From NCBI RefSeq assembly GCF_003007675.1, contig NZ_PXNP01000009.1, forward strand, positions 1-64,000: a DNA stretch of 64,000 nucleotides, read 5' to 3'. Positions 1 through 9,459 of the stretch are shown piece by piece (the first letter of the stretch is position 1; every line of letters begins with the position of its first letter). Position numbers and translations under genes: made by a program. The notes beneath the pieces were generated by a model. It was not told the origin of the DNA, ran no database searches, and was given only the letters and a program-made list of their open reading frames with translations. Source of the stretch: Marinobacter fuscus (GTDB lineage: Bacteria > Pseudomonadota > Gammaproteobacteria > Pseudomonadales > Oleiphilaceae).

Positions 1-154
1 TGCCTTCGTAGCGGGCGTAAAACGCACTCAAATCCAGCTCCTCGACAACATCACTGACAAAATAGGCCAGGTGGCCATCAGGCAGCCACTCGTTCAGGCT
101 TGGGGGAAGGAGCAATTCCTGGTCGGGCGAGTACGGGCGGAAAGTGGTTCCCAT
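1..154 (-). CDS. IS1182-type transposase, 5' end only (runs off the left edge)
   Basis: Reading the minus strand from the ATG at 154, the product begins MGTTFRPYSPDQELLLPP and continues with LNEWLPDGHLAYFVSDVVEELDLSAFYARYEG. This is the recognisable N-terminus of IS1182-family DDE transposases (FRPYxPDQxLLLPPSLxEWLPxxHLxYFVSD). Only about 51 residues are inside the window, so completeness and catalytic residues cannot be judged. The start codon overlaps the stop of a small upstream ORF (154-306). The IS end should lie a short way to the right of 154; an A-centred palindrome at 169-183 is nearby, but I could not fix the terminal inverted repeat. Confidence 0.8.
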   Translation of the reverse strand, partial: MGTTFRPYSPDQELLLPPSLNEWLPDGHLAYFVSDVVEELDLSAFYARYEG

Positions 155-306
155 CAGACGTCCTGTTGCCGAAAAATTTTCGGTTTATTATGCCAGAAAC
201 GAGCTTCTGCCGCGCAGACTCCTAGGTCTTGATAGCCCTGTTTATGGAGTTCATGAATAGCAGCCAAAAGCCTAACGCATCTGCGGATCAAAGCATTCTC
301 GATCAT
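154..306 (-). pseudogene. small truncated ORF next to the insertion sequence
   Basis: The minus-strand ATG at 306 opens a 50-residue frame beginning MIENALIRRCVRLLAAIHEL and continuing HKQGYQDLGVC, ending in a TGA that overlaps the transposase ATG. The segment RLLAAIHELHKQGYQ resembles the start of a short, widespread gammaproteobacterial hypothetical protein (RLL..VHELHK.GYQ.LR). The rest does not look like that family, so this is probably a 5' fragment fused by the IS insertion to non-homologous sequence. No function can be assigned. The resemblance is from memory and the call is tentative. Confidence 0.35.
169..183. repeat. short perfect palindrome beside the insertion sequence
   Basis: CCGAAAA-A-TTTTCGG is a 7-bp perfect inverted repeat with a one-base centre. 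It lies 15 nt outside the transposase start and could belong to the IS end or be a binding site. Nothing else supports either reading. Confidence 0.35.
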
Positions 307-398
307 GGCATCCCATCTTTCACAACTAAACAAAGGGTGGCCTTAAGGGTTCGCCACCACGATCACTGAGGGCAAGCCGGCAAATCGTCTACTCCCCG

Positions 399-892
399 TC
401 AACTTTTTGCAGTCTCAAATAGCAACTGGGAGATGACTTCAAAGACGTAGGGGTAGATGTCAGGGCACTGCGAGGCCCTCGGACCTGCAACATTTAACAC
501 CCCTATCTCGTTCAGAAGGCAGAATTCACGGACTCTCCCTGCAGCAAGTACTGGATCCGCGAGAGAAATATCAATTAGCTTTACCGGTTTCCTCTCCTTC
601 AAGGCTAAAGAAACAGTCAGCGCTGTACCGCCTTTAAGTTCGTCGCGATAAACGACGAGCGTGCCGTCGCCAGTCTGAACATTTTCCGAGTTCGCGCTCT
701 ATACCCCCCCGAGACTTCCGCAAGCGGGTACCGCTCTGGTATCTGCCCATCTTCTGCCAGGCGACCTTTCGGACAATAACCTGCGATCGGTTGATTCCGG
801 TCTATAGCCGCATCAAGTGCCGCGCGGTCAGCACCAGTCTGACCACCACTAATGATTTTCGTTGGATACTGCTTCATATCAGACGTCGCCAA
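399..892 (-). pseudogene. cpYpsA/SLOG-family (putative molybdenum-carrier-like) protein, frameshifted
   Basis: Frame one starts at 892 and gives MATSDMKQYPTKIISGGQTG, then ADRAALDAAIDRN and CPKGRLAEDGQIPERYPL. This is the nucleotide-binding start of the circularly permuted YpsA SLOG family (older name: putative molybdenum carrier). After RART the expected ENVQTGDGTLVVYRD continues only in another frame and joins the frame that ends at 399 (KERKPVKLIDISL, then GVLNVAGPRASQCP). Restoring one G in the CGG-AAAATG context at about 686-688 recovers the family sequence. Together the two parts make about 164 residues, a normal family length. A C7 run at 704-710 lies close by but is not where the frames need joining. 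It overlaps the upstream membrane protein by 14 nt. It could be a real pseudogene or a sequencing error. Confidence 0.7.
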
Positions 893-1319
893 TCTTCAAT
901 CCCTTGAACCGCCATAATATGCCACCAGCTTTAGCTGGACTGGGCCGATTTCCAACCTCTCCGTTCGCCCAGTCGAACCGGTCATTGATTCTGACGAATA
1001 GTCGAAACATAGGCTGCATTTCTGAATGCACCAGCATGTCCAGAAAGACATGAGTAACCCCGCCCAGATACGCCCCGATGACCCACTTGCGAGACCGAAA
1101 ACCAATCGCCGCTAGAATGCTAGCCAAGATCAAAGATGCCAGCAGGCTGTGGGTGATTGGGCCGTGAAGCTCAGGCCGGCTCAGCCCGAAGCCATAATAA
1201 AGAATAGCATTGCCATCCATCCAGAGGTTAATCAGCGTGAATGAAACCAGGCTAACCTTGCCGGGTAAGAAGTGATTAACCGGAGCAAGAACCCCAAAGT
1301 GGAGGGGTGTTAGAGGCAT
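879..1319 (-). CDS. small integral membrane protein, YdjM/DUF457-like
   Basis: The 146-residue frame starts MPLTPLHFGVLAPVNHFLPG. It has hydrophobic segments at about residues 20-40 and 57-75, and the pattern HGPITHSLLAS followed by YLGGVTHVFLDMLVH. Histidines spaced within membrane helices (PLHFG, ITHS, THVFLDMLVH) are typical of the membrane-bound, metal-dependent-hydrolase-like YdjM/DUF457 group. The activity of that group is not established. It overlaps the start of the frameshifted cpYpsA gene by 14 nt and is probably co-transcribed with it. It sits in the accessory region left of the tRNA fragment. Confidence 0.6.
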   Translation of the reverse strand: MPLTPLHFGVLAPVNHFLPGKVSLVSFTLINLWMDGNAILYYGFGLSRPELHGPITHSLLASLILASILAAIGFRSRKWVIGAYLGGVTHVFLDMLVHSEMQPMFRLFVRINDRFDWANGEVGNRPSPAKAGGILWRFKGLKIGDV

Positions 1320-1929
1320 AAACGACGACTCCTAGATGATCTCTTGAAGCGGCGAACCCACATTTTAGTCAACGGATGCTGCGATAGTTCTGGCGGCTAC
1401 AATACCAAGACTTACCCTTCGATACTGTTCCAAGACGGAGCGAAGAGGACCTTCAACCCCTTGGAAAAGGCCTAGGATAAGTCGGTCACCAAGGTGGGTA
1501 ATAGCATAAACGACTTTGTTAAGGTGAGACGCCACGTTGGAGCTGCATCTCCCCCTCGTAGTTTTTACTCACCAAACCTAATCGAAATTTAGGGACGAGA
1601 ATGCTATTGTTTATTCAATTCAACAATCTAGGCCACCATGGATCCTGAAAGGGCGTCCGGTTTCCGGACACCGAAATCCTGACAATTCGGCACTGCCCGA
1701 CCTGACGAAATCGGATCCAAATATCCATTTAGAATGCCTGGAGGGCACCGATCAAATGTCCTGTTTCCGGACATCGGTTACCTGACAGAGATGTGCCACA
1801 CTTCGGTGCTAATTGGCTTAAAATGCTGATATATCGGGGTTTTGGAGGCTGGTGTTTTTTGCTTTAGGTATTTGATCTTTGAGACTTTTCACCGATTCAG
1901 ACCGGTTGCTGCCTACCTTCGAAGGCGCA
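1320..1929. other. 610-nt non-coding accessory stretch
   Basis: I see no convincing gene here. The region is AT-richer than the chromosome to its right. It contains the two spaced copies of a TCCGG-palindrome repeat (1655-1690 and 1758-1788) described separately. It ends at the tRNA-Arg fragment, so it is probably mobile-element or island DNA. Confidence 0.5.
1655..1788. repeat. pair of direct repeats built on a TCCGG palindrome
   Basis: Copy one (1655-1685) begins GTCCGG-TTT-CCGGAC, a perfect 6-bp inverted repeat, followed by ACCGAAATCCTGACA. Copy two (1758-1788) begins GTCCTG-TTT-CCGGAC, followed by ATCGGTTACCTGACA. The copies start 103 nt apart, lie in the same orientation and agree at most positions. 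Spaced repeats like these occur at the ends of some transposons as transposase-binding sites, but I cannot name the element. Confidence 0.55.
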
Positions 1930-1970
1930 CTCCGGAGGCAGAGGTCAGAGGTTCGAATCCTCTCTTCGCA
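1930..1970 (+). pseudogene. tRNA-Arg(CCG) 3' fragment
   Basis: From CTCCGGA (anticodon loop, anticodon CCG) the sequence continues through GGCAGAGGTC, an intact T arm AGAGG-TTCGAAT-CCTCT, and the acceptor 3' strand CTTCGCA. The 5' half is missing: the bases left of the anticodon loop do not pair with GGCAG, and neither the D arm nor the matching 5' acceptor strand is present. There is no CCA at the end. This is the form left when an element integrates into a tRNA gene and duplicates its 3' end (an att remnant). It sits directly against the broken glpD gene. Confidence 0.7.
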
Positions 1971-1971
1971 G

Positions 1972-2604
1972 GCGCGGATTTCCCCAGAGGAAACCGACTA
2001 TCTGCTGTCCATCGTCAACCAGTATTTCCGCTGGCAACTGTCCGCCACCGACGTGGTCTGGAGTTACTCCGGTGTCCGGCCATTGATGGACGACGAGGGC
2101 GGCACCGCCCAGTCCGCCTCTCGCGATTACTCATTCGAGGTTGATGATCAGGACGGACAGCCCCCTTTGATCTCGGTATTCGGGGGTAAGATCACCACCT
2201 ACCGGAAACTGGCCGAAGCCGTCACCGATCAGGTCAGTCACTATTTCCCCGGTGCCAGCCGTTCCTGGACGCGAACGGCCGTTCTGCCGGGCGGCGACTT
2301 CGATACCCAGGAACAACTGGCCACCGAACTCGCGGCCGATTTCCCCTGGCTGGAAGATGCAGTGATCCATCGCTTTGTGCGAAGCTATGGCACCAGGAGC
2401 TACCTCATTCTGGAAGGCTGCCAGAACAGGGACGACCTCGGCCACTGGTTTACCGACACTCTGTCGCGTCGGGAGGTGGATTATCTGATGACCCACGAGT
2501 GGGCCATCACACCCGAGGATCTGCTCTGGCGGCGGACAAAACAGGGCCTGTATATCAACGATGAACAACAGCAGGCCCTCAGCCAATACATGCGGCAAGG
2601 TTAA
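1972..2604 (+). pseudogene. glpD: aerobic glycerol-3-phosphate dehydrogenase, C-terminal part only
   Basis: About 210 residues remain, from ARISPEETDYLLSIVN through YSGVRPLMDDEG, SVFGGKITTYRKLAEA and LWRRTKQGLYINDEQQQALS. These match the C-terminal 40% of GlpD (the cap region after the FAD domain). The family is about 500 residues long, so the FAD-binding N-terminus and most of the catalytic domain are missing. No start codon or Shine-Dalgarno belongs to it; the frame simply opens out of the tRNA fragment. Its stop overlaps the next ORF's start region (TAATG at 2602-2606), so the malT-like gene may once have followed it in the same transcript. It is not expected to be functional. Confidence 0.85.
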
Positions 2605-5357
2605 TGACAACAACAAAACTGAACCCCGAACTGACCTTCGTTGACGCCAAAACCACAGCGCCCATTGCCCCGGTGGGGCTGATGGCCAGAGAAAAGTTCA
2701 ACGATTTGCTACACATCCCCGAGCCGGTGAGCCTGTTACTGGTTACTGCACCAGCGGGCTACGGCAAAACCACCAGTATTGCCGAACGGCTTGACGCCCT
2801 TGAGGCAAGAACGGCCTGGTACCGGCTGGAAGAAAGCGACAACGACCCAGGCCGCTTTGCTGCCTACCTGGCGCGAACGCTGAACCGATCCGTTGCCCCG
2901 GAGCTCTCTGTTCCTGGCCGGTTGCGGAATGCCGGCTACGATTCCCTTGAAAGCGTCCTGAGCGACCTGCTGGGCGAACTGCCTCAGGAAGAGGAGCCAC
3001 TCTACCTGGTACTGGACGATTACCACCTGATCAGTAACCCGGATATCCATCAGGCAATGCGGTTCCTGCTTCGGCATTTGCCCCCGCATCTGACTCTGGT
3101 GATCATTTCCAGGACGATGCCGCCACTTGGCATCGCACAATTGCGAATGAAGGGCCAGATGACGGAGATCACCAGCAAACACCTGGCTCTGGACGCCGAT
3201 GAAGCTCAGCGTTATCTGGAACAGCGTTTACCCTTTGAGGTGTCCCGTGAGCACATCGAACGGGCCGTACGACGGGTTGAAGGCTGGATCTCGGCACTGC
3301 AACTGCTTTCCGCGTCCTCCCATACCAGTGTTGAGTTCAGCGAGTTCGTTGATCAACTGGAACTGGGAAACCATCACATCTTCGAGTATTTCGATGAACT
3401 GGTTGGCCAGAGCCTGACCGAGCAACAGCGACGCTTCCTGCTCAGAACCTGCATTCTCGACCGTTTCAATGCCGCTATGGTGATGCGGGTGATGGACGAC
3501 AACGATGGCCAGTCCCTGCTCAACAGCCTGCTGGCCATGGGCCTTTTTATCATGCCTGCGGATAACGGCGGGCTGTGGTTCCGCTATCATCAACTGTTTG
3601 CAGTGTATCTACGCCACCTGCTCTCCTGCACAACCCAGGAGAACCAGCGTTCACTGCACCAACGTGCAACCGATGCCTGGCTTGAGCTGAATCACGCCGA
3701 GGAAGCCGCCAGGCACGCCGTAGCGGCCGCAGACCCGGAGCGTATACGGCAAGTGCTGGACGAACATGGCCGGAAGTTCTTTACCGAAGGCCAGTTCAGC
3801 CTGCTACAGAAGTGCCTGGATGCCCTGCCCCAGTCGTTTATCTCTGAAAACCCGACCTTCACCCTGCTCCGCGCTTGGGTGGCCCAGGGTCAGTACAAAT
3901 TTGATGAGGTCGAGGATTGGCTGTCCGCCGCTGAAAACCATCTGAAAGCCACCATGAGCGAAGAACAGCAGAAGGCCATCCATGGCGAATTCAGTGCCAT
4001 CCGTGCCCAGGTTGCCATGAATTACGGCAATGGCAACCGGGCCCTGGCACTGGCCTCGGAGGCGGTGGAACAGGATGCACGCTATCTGCCCACCTCCCGG
4101 GTGGCCGCAGCTTCGGTGATGGGCGAAGCCCTGTTCGTTCAGGGCGAATTACAGGACGCCCTGGATCGCATGGAGGACACCGAACACATGGCCCGCAGCC
4201 AGTACGCCCACCAGAACGTGATCTGGGCGTTGTGCCAGCAAAGTGAGATCAGTGTTGCCATGGGCCTGCTGCAGAAGGCCTACAACATTCAGGAAAAGGC
4301 ATTCCGGTATGCGGAAGAGAACCGGCTGAACCACCTGCCCATCCTGGAATTCCTGTTCCGCATTCGCAGTCAGATCATGTGGGAATGGCACCACCTGGAA
4401 AGCGCCGAACGCTGCGCCCTGCAGGGTATCGAGATTCTGGAAGCCCAGGGCGAGCGTTGGTTTGTCCAGAGTTACACCACCCTGGCCAAGATTGCCCAGG
4501 CCCGGGGCCGCCAAAGCCTTTGCGCCGACTACATTACCAAGATCCAGAAAATGCTGGCTGCCGGCGATTATCACCTTGACTGGGTCGCCAATGCCCACGC
4601 CACCATGCTCAGCTATTGGGACGCCGTGCGTGATCAGGATGCCATCCAGCGCTGGCTGACCATTGCCCCAGCCTTTGAGGCGGCCACGGCCACCAACCAT
4701 TTCCATCAGTGTAATGGCCGCAATCGCGCCCGGGCGCTGATGAGCCTTGGCCAGCTGGCCCAGGCTGAACCCATCCTTCAGTCCCTGCGGGAAGTCGCCG
4801 AACGAACCGGGCTCAAAACCGACCTGAACCGCAACCACATTTCGATGGCGCTGCTGTACTGGCAACAGGAAGACCGTACACAGGCGTTGGAACACATGAA
4901 GCTGGCCCTTGAGTTGGCCAGCACCACCGGTGCTGTAGGCAGCTTCCTGCGCCTTGGCAAGGTTCTGATTGTTATGCTCAAGGCGCTGATCAACGATGGC
5001 CTGATTGAAGGCATGGAACTGCAGCGGGCCGAAAGGCTGATCCAACTGGCACAACAACAGCGGGATTTCAGCCGGGCGATCCGGATTTCCCTTGATGAGG
5101 CCATCATCCAGGACATTATCGACCGGCCGGATGTCCCGGAGCTCATCCGTACCTCACCTTTGACCCGGCGCGAGTGGCAGATTCTCAGCCTGATTCACGC
5201 CGGCCTATCCAACGACCAGATTGCCGAGCACCTGAAAGTGGCCTCCACCACCGTCAAAACCCACATTCGCAGCCTCTATCAGAAGCAGAACATCAGCCAC
5301 CGTTCAGAAGCCATTGAATTGGCCCGGGATCTACTGAGCAAAATCCAGGGGGAGTAG
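2604..5357 (+). CDS. malT: MalT-like ATP-dependent LuxR-family transcriptional activator
   Basis: The 917-residue product has the large LuxR (LAL/STAND) layout. A P-loop NTPase has Walker A APAGYGKTT at about 49-57 and a Walker-B-like YLVLDDYH at about 134-141. A long helical TPR-like middle section follows, and the C-terminus carries a LuxR helix-turn-helix (LTRREWQILSLIHAGLSNDQ, then VASTTVKTHIRSLYQK) at about 850-905. E. coli MalT (901 residues) has the same order and activates maltose operons when bound to maltotriose and ATP. The gene lies just upstream of an alpha-glucosidase and malK, and four nearby promoters share a repeated box array, which supports the MalT role. Effector specificity is inferred. 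It begins immediately at the stop of the glpD remnant. Confidence 0.8.
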   Translation: MTTTKLNPELTFVDAKTTAPIAPVGLMAREKFNDLLHIPEPVSLLLVTAPAGYGKTTSIAERLDALEARTAWYRLEESDNDPGRFAAYLARTLNRSVAPELSVPGRLRNAGYDSLESVLSDLLGELPQEEEPLYLVLDDYHLISNPDIHQAMRFLLRHLPPHLTLVIISRTMPPLGIAQLRMKGQMTEITSKHLALDADEAQRYLEQRLPFEVSREHIERAVRRVEGWISALQLLSASSHTSVEFSEFVDQLELGNHHIFEYFDELVGQSLTEQQRRFLLRTCILDRFNAAMVMRVMDDNDGQSLLNSLLAMGLFIMPADNGGLWFRYHQLFAVYLRHLLSCTTQENQRSLHQRATDAWLELNHAEEAARHAVAAADPERIRQVLDEHGRKFFTEGQFSLLQKCLDALPQSFISENPTFTLLRAWVAQGQYKFDEVEDWLSAAENHLKATMSEEQQKAIHGEFSAIRAQVAMNYGNGNRALALASEAVEQDARYLPTSRVAAASVMGEALFVQGELQDALDRMEDTEHMARSQYAHQNVIWALCQQSEISVAMGLLQKAYNIQEKAFRYAEENRLNHLPILEFLFRIRSQIMWEWHHLESAERCALQGIEILEAQGERWFVQSYTTLAKIAQARGRQSLCADYITKIQKMLAAGDYHLDWVANAHATMLSYWDAVRDQDAIQRWLTIAPAFEAATATNHFHQCNGRNRARALMSLGQLAQAEPILQSLREVAERTGLKTDLNRNHISMALLYWQQEDRTQALEHMKLALELASTTGAVGSFLRLGKVLIVMLKALINDGLIEGMELQRAERLIQLAQQQRDFSRAIRISLDEAIIQDIIDRPDVPELIRTSPLTRREWQILSLIHAGLSNDQIAEHLKVASTTVKTHIRSLYQKQNISHRSEAIELARDLLSKIQGE

Positions 5358-5379
5358 CCCGCCACCTCGCTCCCCCTCC

Positions 5380-5462
5380 CTACGCCCCTCTCCTCCCCCC
5401 GCCTACGCCAACAAATATTCAGGCAGGAGGATGAAGGGGCGACGCCTCCGGCGCACCATTGA
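5380..5462 (+). promoter_or_regulatory. three-box maltodextrin operator/promoter upstream of the glucosidase-malK operon
   Basis: Box 1 CTACGCCCC starts at 5380, box 2 CTACGCC at 5403 and box 3 GGAGGATGA at 5426, all 23 nt apart. A CATTGA element begins 31 nt after box 3 (5457), where a -10 would fall. The same arrangement occurs upstream of malE, lamB and the pullulanase gene. Box 3 and the reverse complement of box 1 (GGGGCGTAG) resemble the E. coli MalT box GGGGA(T/G)GAGG. The likely ligand is the MalT-like protein encoded immediately upstream. Confidence 0.65.
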
Positions 5463-5539
5463 TCGGGTGTTATCTGGTGGGACCCCATCTCCACCCCGAT
5501 AAAAAGAATCCATCACCACCAGGGTGTAAGCGAGGCAAG

Positions 5540-7153
5540 ATGATCAGAAATCCAGACTGGTGGCGTGGCGCCGTAATCTATCAGGTTTACCCACGCAGTT
5601 TTTACGACTCCAATGGCGACGGTATTGGCGATCTGCCGGGCGTAACCGCCAAACTCGACTACATCGCCAGCCTGAATGTAGACGCCATCTGGCTGTCTCC
5701 GTTCTTTACCTCTCCCATGAAGGATTTTGGCTACGATGTATCCGACTATCGAAATGTCGACCCCATCTTCGGCACCCTGTCCGATCTGGACAAGCTGATT
5801 GCGGAGGCCCACAAACGCGGCCTGAAAATCATGATCGACCAGGTCCTCAGCCACTCCTCAGACCAGCACCCATGGTTTGCGGAAAGCCGTCAGTCCCGCA
5901 CCAACGCCCGGGCCGACTGGTATGTCTGGGCAGACCCCAAACCTGATGGATCCCCGCCCAACAACTGGCTGTCGGTATTTGGCGGCTCGGCCTGGGCCTG
6001 GGACAGCCGTCGCAAGCAGTATTACCTGCACAATTTCCTGACCAGCCAGCCAGACCTGAATTTCCATAACCCGGAAGTCCAGGAACAGGTGCTGTCGGAC
6101 GTAAAATTCTGGCTTGACCGTGGTGTGGATGGTTTCCGCCTGGATGCCATCAACTTCTGTTTCCATGACCAGCAACTGCGGGACAACCCGCCCAGTAAGG
6201 CTGTCAAGGAAGGCTCCATTGGCGTGCGCAAAGAAAATCCCTACGCCTACCAACACCACAAGTTCGACAAGACCCGACCGGAAAACCTGCAGTTCCTGAA
6301 AAAGCTTCGGGCACTGCTGAACGAGTACCCGGAAACCACAACCGTAGGTGAGATCGGCGACGACGATTCCCTGCAGACCATGGCCGACTACACCAGCGGC
6401 GGTGACAAACTGAACATGGCCTATTCGTTCGACCTGCTGACCGAACAGCATGGCGCCGACTTCTTCCGCAAAACCGTTGATGGTATCGAAAAGAAACTCA
6501 CCGACGGCTGGCCCTGCTGGGCAATCGGCAACCACGACGTTGCCCGGGTCGCAACCCGCTGGAAGGCAGAATCCGAGGAGCAGCTGAAAGCCTACATGGT
6601 CATGCTGCTGACCCTGCGTGGTAGCGTCTGCATCTATCAGGGCGAAGAACTGGGCCTGACCGAAGCGGAACTGCAATACGAAGACCTGGTCGACCCATAC
6701 GGCATCACCTTCTGGCCGGAGTTCAAAGGCCGGGACGGATGTCGTACGCCGATGGTTTGGCACCACAAGGAAAGCCATGGTGGTTTTTCGGACGCCCGCC
6801 CCTGGCTGCCGGTTTATCATGAACACTACAGTGCCGCCGTTGCCCTGCAGCATGCCGAGGAGAATTCGGTGCTCACAGCCTACCGGGCCTTCCTCGGCTG
6901 GCGGCGCACGCAACCGGTGCTTCTGAAAGGTGACATCGAATTTCTCGACAGCCCGAAGGACACGCTGGTGTTCACACGAAGCCACGGTAAACAAACCCTG
7001 CTGATTGCCCTGAACCTGAGCAACCGGCCGGCCACCATATCCTTGTCGTCCGCGGCCGCACCGGTAGAAAGCACACCGGAGTTCATCGGCGGCCAGTGGC
7101 AAGGTAACGAACTTAAGCTGGAGCCCTGGGGCAGCGACATTGCCCGGCTCTGA
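5540..7153 (+). CDS. GH13 alpha-glucosidase (maltodextrin hydrolysis, cytoplasmic)
   Basis: The 537-residue protein has no signal peptide and begins [20 protein letters not shown]. It carries the GH13 regions: [23 protein letters not shown] (nucleophile Asp), TVGEIGDDD (acid/base Glu) and AIGNHDVAR (third Asp). This matches the oligo-1,6-/alpha-glucosidase group (GH13_23 type), which releases glucose from maltose and short maltodextrins. I chose the ATG at 5540 because the family starts at this point and GCGAGG precedes it; the frame is open back to 5459. malK follows after 32 nt, so the two form an operon under the three-box promoter. The exact linkage preference (alpha-1,4 or alpha-1,6) cannot be read from the sequence. 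Confidence 0.85.
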   Translation: MIRNPDWWRGAVIYQVYPRSFYDSNGDGIGDLPGVTAKLDYIASLNVDAIWLSPFFTSPMKDFGYDVSDYRNVDPIFGTLSDLDKLIAEAHKRGLKIMIDQVLSHSSDQHPWFAESRQSRTNARADWYVWADPKPDGSPPNNWLSVFGGSAWAWDSRRKQYYLHNFLTSQPDLNFHNPEVQEQVLSDVKFWLDRGVDGFRLDAINFCFHDQQLRDNPPSKAVKEGSIGVRKENPYAYQHHKFDKTRPENLQFLKKLRALLNEYPETTTVGEIGDDDSLQTMADYTSGGDKLNMAYSFDLLTEQHGADFFRKTVDGIEKKLTDGWPCWAIGNHDVARVATRWKAESEEQLKAYMVMLLTLRGSVCIYQGEELGLTEAELQYEDLVDPYGITFWPEFKGRDGCRTPMVWHHKESHGGFSDARPWLPVYHEHYSAAVALQHAEENSVLTAYRAFLGWRRTQPVLLKGDIEFLDSPKDTLVFTRSHGKQTLLIALNLSNRPATISLSSAAAPVESTPEFIGGQWQGNELKLEPWGSDIARL

Positions 7154-7185
7154 CTGGTGACTCTACCAACAAAAAGATTGACGTT

Positions 7186-8301
7186 ATGGCCAGTGTAACT
7201 CTGAGAAACATCTGTAAAAGCTACGACGAAACCCAGGTTACCCGCAATGTAAACCTGGATATCCAGGACGGTGAATTTGTGGTTTTCGTCGGCCCCTCCG
7301 GCTGCGGCAAATCGACGTTGTTACGCATGATTGCGGGCCTGGAAGACATCACCTCGGGTGATATGTATATCGGAAACGACCGGGTCAACGACCTGCCACC
7401 CAAAGCCCGCGAAGTGGGCATGGTGTTCCAGTCCTACGCCCTGTACCCGCACATGAACGTGGCGGAGAACATGGCGTTTGGCCTCAAGCTCGCCAAAACC
7501 AGCAAGGCCGAGATAGACCGCCGGGTTCAGGATGCCGCCACTCTGCTCCAGCTCGACAAACTACTGGAGCGGAAACCCAAGGATCTGTCCGGCGGACAGC
7601 GACAGCGTGTAGCCATTGGCCGCACCATCGTGCGTGAGCCCGCCGTTTTCCTGTTCGACGAACCACTTTCCAACCTGGATGCCTCCCTGCGGGTACAGAT
7701 GCGCATTGAAATCTCCCGCCTGCACAAACGCCTGGGCGCCACCATGATCTACGTAACCCATGATCAGGTGGAGGCCATGACCATGGCAGACAAGATTGTG
7801 GCGCTGGATAACGGCTGTATCGCCCAGGTAGGCAAGCCCATGGAGCTCTACCACTACCCTGCTACCCGCTTTGTGGCAGGTTTTATAGGCTCTCCGAAGA
7901 TGAACTTCATCGACTGCCAGGTCGCCTCTGCCACCAGCCAGTCTGTTACCGTCACCCTTCCGGGTAATCACAAGCTGGAATTGCCCGTGAACGGTCACGG
8001 TCTGCTGGAGGGCGAGAACGTCACACTGGGTATTCGCCCCGAGCACCTGACTGAAAGCCAGGAAGCCGACATGTACCTGCAGGGCGAGGTGCACGTTGTT
8101 GAACGTCTGGGTTACCAGACCCTGGTCCATCTGGACGTGAACAACGTGGAGGGTGTGCTGACCATGCGCACCGATGGCGGCAATCCCGTTCAGGAAGGAG
8201 CTCCGATGACACTGGGACTGAATGCCAACAAGTGCCATCTGTTCCGGGAAGACGGCGCTGCCTGCCCCCGCCTCTACCAGGAGCCCTGTATTGATTTCTG
8301 A
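7186..8301 (+). CDS. malK: maltose/maltodextrin ABC transporter ATP-binding subunit MalK
   Basis: The 371-residue protein has Walker [10 protein letters not shown] (about 36-44), the signature [16 protein letters not shown] (about 134), Walker [14 protein letters not shown] and the switch His in [16 protein letters not shown]-terminal OB/TOBE regulatory domain follows (about 235-371), with LGIRPEHL. E. coli MalK has 371 residues as well. It energises import through the MalFG channel, whose genes lie in the facing operon. In E. coli, MalK also restrains MalT and binds EIIA-Glc; whether this one does is unknown. A strong terminator follows at 8345-8370. Confidence 0.93.
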   Translation: MASVTLRNICKSYDETQVTRNVNLDIQDGEFVVFVGPSGCGKSTLLRMIAGLEDITSGDMYIGNDRVNDLPPKAREVGMVFQSYALYPHMNVAENMAFGLKLAKTSKAEIDRRVQDAATLLQLDKLLERKPKDLSGGQRQRVAIGRTIVREPAVFLFDEPLSNLDASLRVQMRIEISRLHKRLGATMIYVTHDQVEAMTMADKIVALDNGCIAQVGKPMELYHYPATRFVAGFIGSPKMNFIDCQVASATSQSVTVTLPGNHKLELPVNGHGLLEGENVTLGIRPEHLTESQEADMYLQGEVHVVERLGYQTLVHLDVNNVEGVLTMRTDGGNPVQEGAPMTLGLNANKCHLFREDGAACPRLYQEPCIDF

Positions 8302-8344
8302 GGCCCTGCCCCGCTTCTGATCCGATCTGCAATACACTCTCTTT

Positions 8345-8370
8345 GGCCGGTATTCGTACCGGCCTTTTTT
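8345..8370 (+). terminator. Rho-independent terminator after malK
   Basis: GGCCGGTA (8345-8352), a TTCG loop and TACCGGCC (8357-8364) form a perfect 8-bp stem followed by six T. Confidence 0.92.
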
Positions 8371-8403
8371 GTTTTCAGAAGGTCAGTACCCGGTAGTGCA
8401 AAC

Positions 8404-8444
8404 AAAAAAGCCCGGTCAGCAGGGGGGGGATAAGCCTGACCGGG
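8404..8444 (-). terminator. Rho-independent terminator after malG
   Basis: Read on the minus strand, CCCGGTCAG (from 8444 down to 8436) pairs with CTGACCGGG (8419-8411) and is followed by C and a T6 tract (A6 at 8404-8409). It ends the convergent malE-malF-malG transcript. Confidence 0.88.
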
Positions 8445-8558
8445 TCGCGAAATGGCATGCAGGAAGACGCAGTTGTCGCGGAAGGGCCGTTCGGGATCCA
8501 ACCTTCTGGCCCGAGGGAACGGGCGGCGCCGGGATTGGGCACCGCCCCGGGTTTGACG

Positions 8559-9449
8559 TCAGCCTTTGACACCGCCAGCGGTAAGACCGCCAACAATCCA
8601 CTTCTGGCAGTAAAGGAAAATCACGGTTATGGGCAGGCCGGACAACACTGCCGCAGCCGCAAAATCACCCCACAGGTAGTTCTGCTCATAGAGATATTGC
8701 TGGGCCCCCACGGCGAGGGTCAGCTTGTCGGTATCCACCAGCAGTACCGAGGCCATCGGGTATTCCATGATGGTCATGATAAACGCCAGGATGAACACCA
8801 CCACCAGAATCGGCACCGAAAGCGGCAGCAGAATGTATCGGAACGCCTGCCAGGTGGTGGCACCGTCAACAATCGCCGCTTCTTCCAGAGAGCGGTCGAT
8901 GGAATCGAAATAGCCCTTGATGGTCCAGATATGCAGGGCCATGCCACCCAGTGAGGCCACAATCACGGCCCCGTGGGTATTCAGCCCCAACCAGCTCACA
9001 TGATTACCGATCTGATCGAACAGTGCGTAAAGCGCCACCAGAGACAGCACCGGCGGAAACATCTGGAAGATCAGCATAGACTTCAGCACAAAACCTTTAC
9101 CGGCGAAGCGCATCCGGGCAAAAGCGTAGGCACTGGTGGTGGACAGGGCCAGAATGAGCACCGACGAAACCACCGCCACCTTGATGGAATTCCAGAGCCA
9201 CAGCAGGACCGGGAACGGCGGCTGTGTGGTAACACCGGCTTCATCGGTGTAGGGAATCCCGAGCGCCAGATACCAGTGCTCCAGGGATGGATTCTCCGGC
9301 AGTAAGCTGCCGGAGGCAAAATTACCACTGCGGAAGGAAATGGAGATCACCATTAGCAGTGGGAACAGGATAATCGCAATGAACGCCAACATTCCCAGAT
9401 GGGAGACCAGCACACGATACCTGGTGGAACGAGGTTGAACCATTGCCAT
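8559..9449 (-). CDS. malG: maltose ABC transporter permease MalG
   Basis: The 296-residue length equals that of E. coli MalG. There are six predicted membrane segments, beginning with about 17-40 ([20 protein letters not shown]). The cytoplasmic EAA loop that docks on MalK reads EEAAIVDGA, and the C-terminus ends [14 protein letters not shown] like MalG. It pairs with MalF to form the channel. The gene begins 10 nt after the malF stop and is co-transcribed with malE and malF. Confidence 0.93.
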   Translation of the reverse strand: MAMVQPRSTRYRVLVSHLGMLAFIAIILFPLLMVISISFRSGNFASGSLLPENPSLEHWYLALGIPYTDEAGVTTQPPFPVLLWLWNSIKVAVVSSVLILALSTTSAYAFARMRFAGKGFVLKSMLIFQMFPPVLSLVALYALFDQIGNHVSWLGLNTHGAVIVASLGGMALHIWTIKGYFDSIDRSLEEAAIVDGATTWQAFRYILLPLSVPILVVVFILAFIMTIMEYPMASVLLVDTDKLTLAVGAQQYLYEQNYLWGDFAAAAVLSGLPITVIFLYCQKWIVGGLTAGGVKG

Positions 9450-9459
9450 GGAAAGCTCC

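Noticed and set aside
704..710. C7 run as a programmed or phase-variable frameshift site in the cpYpsA gene
   Set aside because: The frame that restores the family joins about 17-20 nt away at 686-688, not at the C run.
5858..7102. 414-residue minus-strand open frame
   Set aside because: It is antisense to the alpha-glucosidase, whose catalytic motifs are all present.
8369..8569. Small plus-strand ORF between the malK and malG terminators
   Set aside because: It lies across the malG terminator and the malG coding end, and has no ribosome-binding site or family resemblance.
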